A stretch of 7,932 nt of DNA from Patescibacteria group bacterium UBA4067 (GTDB taxonomy: Bacteria; Patescibacteriota; Minisyncoccia; Minisyncoccales; Minisyncoccaceae). Made by a program: the position numbers and the translations under genes. Shown piece after piece: positions 1 to 6,508 of the stretch. The notes below the pieces were generated by a model. The model ran no database searches. It had not been told where the DNA came from and worked only from the letters and a program-made list of their open reading frames with translations. Numbering within the stretch: the first letter of the stretch is position 1; each line of letters starts with the position of its first letter. The stretch lies in the NCBI GenBank assembly GCA_002382025.1, contig DFZB01000072.1, positions 11,683-19,614 of the forward strand. The letters are read 5' to 3'.

Positions 1-984
1 TTAAAAATAGGAAATATTACCTCTAAAATACCAATTATCCAAGGAGGAATGGCTGTAAGAGTTTCTTTACATAAATTAGCAGGCAATGTTGCTAAAGAAG
101 GAGGAATTGGAATTATTGCTGTTTCGGGAATGAATGATCCTCAAGAAGTAAGAGATGAAATTAAAAAAGCAAGAAAAATTGCTGGTAAAAATGGAATTAT
201 TGGAATCAATATTATGGGTATTATTGGAAAATTCAAAGAATTAGTTAGCGCAGCAGTAGAAGAAAAAATTGATTTAATAATACAAGGAGCTGGATTTAGA
301 AATGATGTTTTCGAGATTGCAAAAGGCGTACCAGTTGTTAGCATGGCTTCTTCTGCTAGAGTAGCTAAAAAAGCTGAAGAAGCAGGAGCATCAGCTGTTA
401 TCATAGAAGGATCTGATGCAGGAGGACATTTAGGTTTTCCCAAAGGACACGAATTTAGAAAAACAATTGATATTATAAAAGAAGCTGTAAAAGAAGTAAA
501 AATTCCCTTAATTGCTGCTGGAGGAATATTCAATGGTAAAGACATTGTTGAAATGTTAAGAGCAGGAGCTAAAGGAGTTCAAATGGCTACTCGTTTTGTG
601 GCCACAGAAGAATGCGATGCTGATGAAAAATTTAAACAAGTATACATTAATGCAAAAGAAGAAGACATTGTTATTATAAACTCTCCTGTTGGTTTACCAG
701 GCAGGGCAATTAAAACTCCTTTTGTCGAAAAAATACTAAACAATACTGCTCCCAAGGTTAATCCCATTGAATGTCAGGGTTGCATTGGTCCAATTTGTGA
801 TAAAAGTTATTGTATTTTAAAAGTTTTAGAAAATGCAAGAAAAGGAGATTTAGAAAACGGTTTAGTTTTTGCTGGAACTAATGCTTGGAGAATTAATAAA
901 ATAGTAAAAGTAAAAGAATTAATAAAAGAATTAGTTGATGAGGCTAATAAAGAATTACTTAATAAACCATTAATACAAAATTAA
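1..984 (+). CDS. Nitronate monooxygenase / FabK-family FMN oxidoreductase, 5'-truncated
   Basis: This is an FMN-dependent TIM-barrel oxidoreductase of the 2-nitropropane dioxygenase/FabK family. The reading frame is open from base 1, and the first visible residues lead into IPIIQGGMA, the conserved N-terminal motif of the family. The start therefore lies a few codons upstream of the window. The ATG at 49 is the internal Met of that motif, not a start. Other family signals are GSDAGGHLG (visible residues about 138-145), with the active-site-region histidine, and IPLIAAGGI followed by GVQMATRF, the FMN-phosphate region. A cysteine cluster, C-x2-C-x4-C-x4-C, lies at bases 772-813; I recall a similar cysteine-rich stretch in clostridial-type relatives. 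The tail (GLVFAGTNAWRINKI) also fits that branch. The substrate is unknown: nitronate oxidation, enoyl reduction or another flavin reaction are all possible. It lies 2 bases upstream of a FabK-like paralogue. Family assignment is firm; specificity is not. Confidence 0.85.
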   Translation, partial: LKIGNITSKIPIIQGGMAVRVSLHKLAGNVAKEGGIGIIAVSGMNDPQEVRDEIKKARKIAGKNGIIGINIMGIIGKFKELVSAAVEEKIDLIIQGAGFRNDVFEIAKGVPVVSMASSARVAKKAEEAGASAVIIEGSDAGGHLGFPKGHEFRKTIDIIKEAVKEVKIPLIAAGGIFNGKDIVEMLRAGAKGVQMATRFVATEECDADEKFKQVYINAKEEDIVIINSPVGLPGRAIKTPFVEKILNNTAPKVNPIECQGCIGPICDKSYCILKVLENARKGDLENGLVFAGTNAWRINKIVKVKELIKELVDEANKELLNKPLIQN

Positions 985-986
985 CC

Positions 987-1931
987 ATGTTTGAAAATAA
1001 TAAAATTACAAAATTATTTAAAATTCAATATCCTATTATCCAGGGAGGCATGGCTGGTGTTTCTGAATCAATTCTTGTTTCTGCTGTTTCAAATGCTGGG
1101 GGATTGGGATTAATTGGTTCAGGATATGCTTCTCCTTCTTGGCTAGAACAAGAAATTAAAAAAACAAAACAATTAACTGATAAACCATATGGAGTTAATC
1201 TTTTAATGCAAAATTCAAAAGTAGAAGAATTAATTAAAGTAATCATTAAAGAAAAAGTTCCAATTGTTTTTACTGGTGGAGGAAACCCATTACCAATAAT
1301 GCCTTATCTTAAAAAAGCTCGAATAAAAGTTGTGCCTGTTGTTTCTATGGCCCGCTTAGCTAAAAAAATGGAAGACAATGGGGCTGATGCTGTTGTAGTT
1401 GAAGGCCTTGAATCAGGAGGACACATTGGAGAAAACACTACTTTCTGTTTAATTCCTCAGGCAAAAAAATTAATCAATATTCCTTTGATTGCTGCTGGTG
1501 GAATTTTTGACGGAAAAACATTAGCTGCAGCCCTAATTCTAGGAGCTGATGGTGTTCAAATGGGAACTAGATTTTTAGCAGCAACAGAATGTCAGGCTCA
1601 TGAAAATTACAAAAAAGCAATTATTGATTCTAGCGATGAAAACATTACTGTTTTAGCAAAATTTACTGGCCATCCCGTAAGAGTAATTAAAAACAAGGTT
1701 TCTGAAGATTTCAAAAAAATTGAAGAAAAAAATCCCTTTCCTGAAGAGGTCAATAGTGAAAGATTTGCTGGATCAAAGGTTGGTGCTAGTGGAAATATTG
1801 ATTTAGCAATACTTTTGTGCGGAATTTGTGCTGGGGGAATAAATGAAACAAAAAATTGTAAAGAGATAATTGAAGAAATTGTTGCTGATGCTAAAAAAAC
1901 ATTAAACGAAGGAACTAATCTTTTACAATAA
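987..1931 (+). CDS. fabK: FabK-like enoyl-ACP reductase II (FMN-dependent)
   Basis: Predicted enoyl-acyl carrier protein reductase of the flavoprotein FabK type, which uses FMN and NAD(P)H to reduce trans-2-enoyl-ACP in the last step of each fatty acid elongation cycle. The 314-residue length is close to that of known FabK proteins. Matches to the Streptococcus FabK pattern as I remember it run along the whole protein: YPIIQGGMA (residues 15-23), TDKPYGVNL (64-72), TGGGNP (96-101), VPVVS..RLAKKME (116-129), GGHIG with His146, IAAGGIFDG (168-176), GVQMGTRFLA, then GHPVRVIKN (228-236). The glycine-rich C-terminal segment carries three cysteines (278, 281, 291). The ATG at 987 places a short N-terminus before the first strand, as in FabK. 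It starts 2 bases after the upstream paralogue and has no Shine-Dalgarno motif. Enoyl-ACP reductase is favoured over nitronate monooxygenase because of the family match and the acyltransferase and carboxylase genes beside it, but substrate is not proven. Confidence 0.82.
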   Translation: MFENNKITKLFKIQYPIIQGGMAGVSESILVSAVSNAGGLGLIGSGYASPSWLEQEIKKTKQLTDKPYGVNLLMQNSKVEELIKVIIKEKVPIVFTGGGNPLPIMPYLKKARIKVVPVVSMARLAKKMEDNGADAVVVEGLESGGHIGENTTFCLIPQAKKLINIPLIAAGGIFDGKTLAAALILGADGVQMGTRFLAATECQAHENYKKAIIDSSDENITVLAKFTGHPVRVIKNKVSEDFKKIEEKNPFPEEVNSERFAGSKVGASGNIDLAILLCGICAGGINETKNCKEIIEEIVADAKKTLNEGTNLLQ

Positions 1932-1936
1932 TATTT

Positions 1937-2566
1937 ATGAATAAAATTATTTCGATAATTCTTAAGGTTTTTTTAGCACCGATAATATCTATTCTTTTAA
2001 TTAAAGAAAAAAGAGGAAGTCTTCCTAAGGGTAATTTTATCCTTGCACCAAATCATCAGAGCTATATTGATATTATTGTTTGTGGTTACTTGTGTGTTCC
2101 TAGAAAATTTACATTTATTGGTCAAGTAGATAAAGGCAAGGGAATAATTGGTTTCTTAAGAGACTCTATATACTTTTTAGCAGGCGTTATTCCTCTTAAT
2201 AGAAAAGATGAAGATTCTAAAAAACAAGCTTTTGCTAGAGCAGTTAGGGCTTTAAAAAATGGTTATTGCTTGGTTATTTATCCCGAAGGAAAAAGATCTA
2301 AAACAGGGGAAGTACAAGAAGGAAAATGGGGAGTGGCTAAACTTTTCTTAGAAACCAATGTTCCGATTGTTCCTCTTGGGATAATAGGAGCTATTGATGT
2401 AATGTCTCCTAATGGAAAAATAAAGATTAAAAAATTAATCAAATTAAACATCGGAAAACCATTATTCTTTAAAGAAGACTTAAAATTAAAAAACTATAAA
2501 GATACTTGCATCAATATTACAAATAAAGTCATGACTGAGATTAAAAAATTAGTATATGAAAATTAA
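1937..2566 (+). CDS. plsC: 1-acyl-sn-glycerol-3-phosphate acyltransferase (PlsC family)
   Basis: Predicted membrane-bound acyltransferase that converts lysophosphatidic acid to phosphatidic acid, the second acylation of phospholipid synthesis. The 209-residue protein has the ordered motifs of the family. A hydrophobic N-terminal segment (about residues 4-22) would anchor it to the membrane. Motif I is NHQSYID, giving the catalytic H40-x4-D45 pair. Motif II includes GVIPLNRKD (83-91). Motif III is YPEGKRSKTG (115-124), where the usual Thr of PEGTRS is Lys. Motif IV is VPIVPLGIIG (142-151). It lies 5 bases after the fabK-like gene, and its last 11 bases overlap the biotin carboxylase start, so translation of the two is probably coupled. 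The context fits phospholipid synthesis using acyl chains made by the neighbours. The acyl donor (ACP or CoA) and exact acceptor cannot be read from sequence. Confidence 0.9.
   Translation: MNKIISIILKVFLAPIISILLIKEKRGSLPKGNFILAPNHQSYIDIIVCGYLCVPRKFTFIGQVDKGKGIIGFLRDSIYFLAGVIPLNRKDEDSKKQAFARAVRALKNGYCLVIYPEGKRSKTGEVQEGKWGVAKLFLETNVPIVPLGIIGAIDVMSPNGKIKIKKLIKLNIGKPLFFKEDLKLKNYKDTCINITNKVMTEIKKLVYEN
2556..2566 (+). other. 11-base plsC/accC overlap (translational coupling site)
   Basis: The accC ATG at 2556 lies inside the last codons of plsC, whose TAA is at 2564-2566. The accC start is supported by the family N-terminus ILIANRGEIA beginning six residues later. No Shine-Dalgarno motif precedes it, so ribosomes finishing plsC probably restart here. 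Confidence 0.75.
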
Positions 2567-4076
2567 AAAAATATTAATTGCTAATAGGGGAGAAATAGCT
2601 TTAAGAATTATTAGAACTTGTAAACAAATGGGCATTAAAACCGTTGCTTTGTGTCCTCAAAAAGGACAAGAAAATAATTTCTTAGAAACTAAATCAGCTG
2701 ATGAATATTGCTTTTTAAACGAAGAGGGATCAAAAGGTTATTTAAATTCCCAAAAAATAATTGAAATAGCTAAAAAACATAAAGTTGATGCTATTCATCC
2801 AGGCTATGGTTTTTTATCTGAAAATTGGAAATTTGCTAGGCTTTGTGAAAAAAATAAAATAAAATTTATTGGACCAAAATTTAATACTTTAAGAAAATTT
2901 GAGGACAAGGTTGAAGCAAAAAAAATTGCTAAAAAAATAGGAATACCAACCTTACCCTCAAGCGAAAACACCATTAAAAACAAAAAAGATCTTTTAAAAG
3001 CAGCTGCTAAAATAAAACCTCCTTTTATTTTAAAAGCTCAAAGAGGGGGAGGGGGAATAGGCATAAGAGTTATTGGTAATGAAGTAAGTTCTAGCGATTT
3101 ATTATCTATCACCCTAAGCATACAAAGACAAATGGCTTCTGGTTTTAGTGATGTTGATTTTTTCTTAGAAAAATACTTACCAGAAGCAAGACATATTGAA
3201 TTTCAAATAATTAGTGATGGAAAAAAAGCAATTCATTTGGGAGACAGAGATTGTACCATTCAAAGAAGATTTCAAAAGCTTTTAGAAGAAGCTCCCTCTT
3301 CTTTTATCAATGACAAAGAAAGAAAAGAAATGGGTGAGTGGGCAATTAAAATATGTGAAAAACTAAAATATGAAGGAGCAGCTACGGTTGAATTCTTAAT
3401 TGACAACAATCATAATTATTATTTTATGGAAATTAATCCAAGAATTCAGGTTGAACATCCAGTCACTGAAGCAATAACCGGAATAGACATTGTTGAACAA
3501 CAAATAAAAATTGCTCAAGGAGAAAGTCTTAATATTTCTCAAAAAGATATTACTTTTAATGGTTGGGCAATTGAAGCTAGAATTAATGCTGAAAATCCTC
3601 TTAAAAATTTTCAACCCAGTCCAGGAAAAATTGAAAAGTACATTCCTTCTGGAGGTCAAGGAATTTTTGTTCATAGTTTTTTACACGAAGGTCAAGAAAT
3701 TTATCCTTTTTTCGATTCTTTGCTTATGAAAATTATTGCTCATGGAAAAAATAGAACCGAGGCTATTGAAAAACTTAAAAGAGCTTTAGATGAAACAGTA
3801 ATAGAAGGCGTTCCGTCAACAATTCCTTTTTTTAAAAGCGTTTTAAAGGATAAAAGATTCTTAAGTAATAAATATTTTACTAATTATATTGAAAAAAGTG
3901 AAATATTAAAAACTATAATTTCTCCTTATAATGATTTTTGTTTTGCCAAAACAAACGAATTAACAGAAGAAGATGTTGCTAATATTGTTTTTCAAATCTA
4001 TAAAGACGCGAAAAAAGAAAAACAACCACTTCTTTCTAAATGGGTAATGACCAATAGAATAAAAATGATGGAATAA
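2556..4076 (+). CDS. accC: Biotin carboxylase subunit of acyl-CoA carboxylase
   Basis: ATP-grasp enzyme that uses ATP and bicarbonate to carboxylate the biotin on the carrier protein encoded next door. The N-terminus KILIANRGEIALRIIR (residues 5-20) and HPGYGFLSEN (81-90) define the biotin carboxylase N-domain. The ATP-grasp part shows a glycine loop starting at Lys160, then EARHIEFQ (210-217), GDRDCTIQRRFQK (229-241) and EEAP (244-247). The catalytic patch MEINPRIQVEHPVTE has Glu292, Asn294, Arg296, Gln298 and Glu300. GWAIEARINAE contains Arg342, equivalent to catalytic Arg338 of the E. coli enzyme. At 506 residues it is longer than E. coli AccC (about 449). The extra C-terminal 50-60 residues resemble those of biotin carboxylases paired with PccB-type subunits. 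Oddities are an Arg inside the glycine loop and Phe239 where His or Asn is usual. The ATG at 2556 is inside the plsC end. The carrier gene follows after 2 bases. Confidence 0.95.
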   Translation: MKIKKILIANRGEIALRIIRTCKQMGIKTVALCPQKGQENNFLETKSADEYCFLNEEGSKGYLNSQKIIEIAKKHKVDAIHPGYGFLSENWKFARLCEKNKIKFIGPKFNTLRKFEDKVEAKKIAKKIGIPTLPSSENTIKNKKDLLKAAAKIKPPFILKAQRGGGGIGIRVIGNEVSSSDLLSITLSIQRQMASGFSDVDFFLEKYLPEARHIEFQIISDGKKAIHLGDRDCTIQRRFQKLLEEAPSSFINDKERKEMGEWAIKICEKLKYEGAATVEFLIDNNHNYYFMEINPRIQVEHPVTEAITGIDIVEQQIKIAQGESLNISQKDITFNGWAIEARINAENPLKNFQPSPGKIEKYIPSGGQGIFVHSFLHEGQEIYPFFDSLLMKIIAHGKNRTEAIEKLKRALDETVIEGVPSTIPFFKSVLKDKRFLSNKYFTNYIEKSEILKTIISPYNDFCFAKTNELTEEDVANIVFQIYKDAKKEKQPLLSKWVMTNRIKMME

Positions 4077-4078
4077 TT

Positions 4079-4453
4079 ATGAAAATAAGAATAAAAAATA
4101 AAGAATACGAGGTTGAAATTATCGACAACAACCAAGGGAAAATTATTATTAAAGTAGATAATAAAGAATTTGAATTTTCTTTGGAAGAAAACAAACTTAA
4201 AAATATATTACCTATTTCTTCTGTCAAAAAACAAGAATCAGTAAAAGAAATAAAAGCTCCTTTGACCGGAACTATTTCTGACATATTTATTAAAGAAGGG
4301 GAAGAAATAAAACAAGGGAAAAAACTATTAATATTGTCTGCCATGAAAATGGAAAATGAAATATTGTGCACTCATGATTCAAAAATAAAAAAAATACTAA
4401 TTGAAAAAAATCAAAAAGTCAAAGAGGGAGATCCATTAATAATATTATTTTAA
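4079..4453 (+). CDS. accB: Biotin carboxyl carrier protein of acyl-CoA carboxylase
   Basis: Small carrier (124 residues) whose covalently attached biotin shuttles the carboxyl group from biotin carboxylase to the carboxyltransferase. The C-terminal biotinyl domain runs from about residue 58 (IKAPLTGTI) to the end. It carries the biotinylation motif SAMKMENEI, with Lys90 (bases 4346-4348) as the biotin attachment site. The N-terminal 45 residues (MKIRIKNKEYEVEI...) form a short beta-rich region like that of carriers in propionyl-CoA carboxylase or decarboxylase systems. A Lys/Glu/Ser-rich linker of about 12 residues follows. The 'thumb' insertion of E. coli AccB is absent: GTISDIFIKEGEEIKQGKKL runs directly through that point. 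This supports the acyl-CoA carboxylase type over the E. coli type. The gene begins 2 bases after accC and its stop directly abuts the ligase ATG. Confidence 0.94.
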   Translation: MKIRIKNKEYEVEIIDNNQGKIIIKVDNKEFEFSLEENKLKNILPISSVKKQESVKEIKAPLTGTISDIFIKEGEEIKQGKKLLILSAMKMENEILCTHDSKIKKILIEKNQKVKEGDPLIILF

Positions 4454-4969
4454 ATGAATTATATAGAATTTGAAAAAACAGACTCTACGAACAATGAAGC
4501 AAAAAAGGGGAAATATAAGCCCTGGACAGTTTTAGTTGCTAAAGAACAAACGCAAGGAAGAGGAAAATTAGGAGAAAAATGGTTTTCTCCCAATGGTGGA
4601 TTATATTTTTCAATTATTCTACCTAAAACAAATATTAATGATTTACAAACCATGACCATATTAGCTGCTTTTTGTGTGGCTAAAATAATTAAACAAGAAT
4701 ATGATTTAGAACCATTGATAAAAATTCCAAATGATGTTTTAATTAATAATAAAAAGGTTTGTGGAATTTTAACCGAAAACATTATAGACAAAGAAATAAA
4801 ACTATCTGTAATTGGAATTGGTCTTAATACTAATATTAATAAATTCAACAAAGAATTAAAAAACATTGCTACTTCTATTAGTATAGAAAGTAATAAAAAA
4901 ATAAATAATAAAAAAATTATGGAAAAAATTGTTTTAGAACTAAAAGAACAATTTAAATTAATAACATGA
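4454..4969 (+). CDS. birA: Minimal biotin-[acetyl-CoA-carboxylase] ligase (catalytic domain only)
   Basis: Predicted enzyme that activates biotin with ATP to biotinyl-5'-AMP and transfers it to the carrier lysine, presumably Lys90 of the adjacent carrier protein. Visible catalytic-domain motifs are KTDSTNNEA (residues 8-16), the biotin/adenylate loop TQGRGKLGEKWFSP (33-46), GGLYFSI (48-54), KIPNDVLINNKKVCGILTE (90-108) with Lys101 matching E. coli Lys183, and VIGIGLNTN (119-127). The protein has only 171 residues. There is no N-terminal helix-turn-helix, so it should not be a DNA-binding repressor. The reading frame also ends where other ligases enter a small SH3-like C-terminal domain, so that domain appears to be missing. 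The ATG directly follows the carrier stop. The TGA stop overlaps the next ATG (ATGA), giving tight coupling to the carboxyltransferase. Function is well supported, but activity without the C-terminal domain is unproven. Confidence 0.9.
   Translation: MNYIEFEKTDSTNNEAKKGKYKPWTVLVAKEQTQGRGKLGEKWFSPNGGLYFSIILPKTNINDLQTMTILAAFCVAKIIKQEYDLEPLIKIPNDVLINNKKVCGILTENIIDKEIKLSVIGIGLNTNINKFNKELKNIATSISIESNKKINNKKIMEKIVLELKEQFKLIT
4966..4969 (+). other. ATGA stop/start overlap between ligase and carboxyltransferase genes
   Basis: The ligase TGA stop (4967-4969) shares bases with the carboxyltransferase ATG (4966-4968). This is the classic termination-reinitiation arrangement. No purine-rich ribosome site stands at the usual distance upstream; the preceding bases are an AT-only stretch up to 4964. 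It is the only gene boundary in the window that uses TGA as stop. Confidence 0.8.
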
Positions 4970-6504
4970 AATTTGAAAAAGAAATTAAAAAATTAGAAGA
5001 AAAAACATTAGAATTAAATTCTAAAGAATATACAGAAAAACAACATTCTAAGGGAAAACTAACAGCTAGAGAAAGAATAGATGTTTTACTTGATGATAAA
5101 AGTTTTATAGAGCTAGATTCCTTTGTTGAAACTCGTTTCAACGATCTAGGAATGGACAAGAAGAATATACCCGGAGACGCTGTTGTAACTGGCTTTGGAA
5201 AAATAAATGAAAGGAGTGTTTGTGTGTATAGCCAAGATTTTTCTAAAATTGGTGGTTCTTTGGGAGAAATGCATGCTCAAAAAATATCTAAAGTAATTAA
5301 TCTAGCTTTAAAAACTGGCTGTCCTATTATTGGAATAATAGATTCAGGTGGAGCAAGAATACAAGAGGGAATAGCTAGTTTAGATGGCTATGCAGATATT
5401 TTTAAAAGCATGGTAAAAGCTTCTGGAGTTATTCCTCAAATAAGCATAATGGTTGGGCCTTCTGCTGGCGGAGCTTCATATGCGCCAGGATTATCTGATT
5501 TTATTTTCATGGTAAATAATATTTCTCAAATGTATATTACTGGGCCAGAAATAATAAAAAAAATAACTGGTGAAGATGTAAGTTTTGAAAACTTAGGGGG
5601 AGCAATGGTTCATTCTTCAAAAAGCGGATGTTCTCATTTTATATTTGATAATGAAAAAGAATGTTTCTTGGGAGTTAAAAATCTTTTATCTTATTTACCT
5701 CAAAATAATTTAGAAGATCCTTTTCATCAGAATTATAATAATAATTTTTCTGATAATGAAAAATTACTAGATATTATTCCAGAAGAACAGGAAAAATCAT
5801 ATGACATGAAATTAATAATCAATGAAATATTTGATGAAAATACTTTCTTTGAAATTAGTTCTGATTTTGCTACCAATTCAATAACTGGTTTTAGTAGATT
5901 GTCTGGAAAAGTTGTGGGAGTTGTTGCTAATCAAACAAAATCAATGGCTGGTGTTTTAGACATCGACTCTTCTGATAAAATAGCTAGATTTGTTAGAATT
6001 TGTGATTCTTTTAATATTCCTATTATTAATTTAGTTGATACCCCTGGATACTTGCCAGGAACAAATCAAGAACATCAGGGGATAATAAGACATGGGGCCA
6101 AGGTTTTATACGCATACGCAGAAGCATCAGTTCCTAAAATTAGCTTAATACTGAGAAAAGCTTTTGGAGGGGCATATATTGCTCTGTGTTCAAAAAAACT
6201 TGGATATGACAAGGTAATTGCCTGGCCTTGTGCTCAAATCGCTGTTATGGGCCCAGAACAAGCTGTAAAAATAATATATAAAAAAGAAATAGGGGAAAGT
6301 AAGAATCCAGAAAAAGTTGAAGCAGAAAAAATAATAGAAATGAAAGAAAAACTACTCGATCCTTTTAATGCAGCTAAACTAGGACAGGTTGATATAATAA
6401 TTAATCCCAAAGACACTAGAAAATATTTAATAAAATGTTTAGAAATTATTTCAAATAAAAGAGAAGAAAAAATTCTTAAAAAACATGGCTTAATGCCTTT
6501 ATAA
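4966..6504 (+). CDS. Acyl-CoA carboxylase carboxyltransferase subunit (PccB/MmdA type)
   Basis: Carboxyltransferase that moves CO2 from carboxybiotin to an acyl-CoA, probably acetyl-CoA giving malonyl-CoA. The 512-residue chain contains both crotonase-like halves found in PccB-family proteins (E. coli AccD and AccA are separate chains). N-half motifs are HSKGKLTARERI (27-38), GGSLGE.HAQKI (96-107), DSGGARIQEG (126-135) and GPSAGGASYAP (164-174), the first oxyanion-hole glycines. ITGPEIIKKITGE and LGGAMVHSSKSG follow. C-half motifs are VDTPGYLPG (357-365), RHGAKVLYAYAEA (375-387), RKAFGGAYI (397-405), the second oxyanion hole, and AWPCAQIAVMGPEQAV (419-434). The tail KHGLMPL matches the usual KHG-x-x-PL ending. 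Position 405, which influences acyl-CoA choice in actinobacterial relatives, is Ile. A sodium-pumping decarboxylase role is less likely, since no membrane beta subunit is nearby. The ATG overlaps the ligase stop by 4 bases. Confidence 0.93.
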   Translation: MKFEKEIKKLEEKTLELNSKEYTEKQHSKGKLTARERIDVLLDDKSFIELDSFVETRFNDLGMDKKNIPGDAVVTGFGKINERSVCVYSQDFSKIGGSLGEMHAQKISKVINLALKTGCPIIGIIDSGGARIQEGIASLDGYADIFKSMVKASGVIPQISIMVGPSAGGASYAPGLSDFIFMVNNISQMYITGPEIIKKITGEDVSFENLGGAMVHSSKSGCSHFIFDNEKECFLGVKNLLSYLPQNNLEDPFHQNYNNNFSDNEKLLDIIPEEQEKSYDMKLIINEIFDENTFFEISSDFATNSITGFSRLSGKVVGVVANQTKSMAGVLDIDSSDKIARFVRICDSFNIPIINLVDTPGYLPGTNQEHQGIIRHGAKVLYAYAEASVPKISLILRKAFGGAYIALCSKKLGYDKVIAWPCAQIAVMGPEQAVKIIYKKEIGESKNPEKVEAEKIIEMKEKLLDPFNAAKLGQVDIIINPKDTRKYLIKCLEIISNKREEKILKKHGLMPL

Positions 6505-6508
6505 TAAT

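Noticed and set aside
41..51. AAGGAGG followed by ATG at 49, looking like a ribosome site and gene start
   Set aside because: The spacing is only one base, the frame is open to base 1, and the bases encode the conserved IIQGGMA motif, also present inside the next gene. The gene starts upstream of the window.
141..545. Open reading frame on the minus strand opposite the first flavoprotein, and similar antisense frames elsewhere
   Set aside because: These lie wholly opposite well-supported genes, give low-complexity hydrophobic or Ser/Ile-rich translations and match no family that I recognise.
3043..3056. G-rich run in an AT-rich background as a possible G-quadruplex or regulatory site
   Set aside because: It is explained by codons for the glycine-rich ATP-binding loop of the biotin carboxylase and lacks four separated G-tracts.
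4967..4996. TGA reassigned to an amino acid, with the ligase continuing past 4969
   Set aside because: Readthrough adds only nine codons before TAG at 4994 and restores no domain. No in-frame TGA occurs inside any other gene, so the standard code holds.
6486..6500. GGC-TTAAT-GCC inverted repeat near the carboxyltransferase end as a terminator
   Set aside because: The stem is only three base pairs, no T-run follows, and it encodes the conserved C-terminal HGLMPL residues.
2556..6504. Sodium-pumping methylmalonyl-CoA or oxaloacetate decarboxylase
   Set aside because: The carboxyltransferase and carrier resemble these systems, but a true biotin carboxylase is present and no multi-membrane beta subunit is found, so a carboxylase is the simpler reading.
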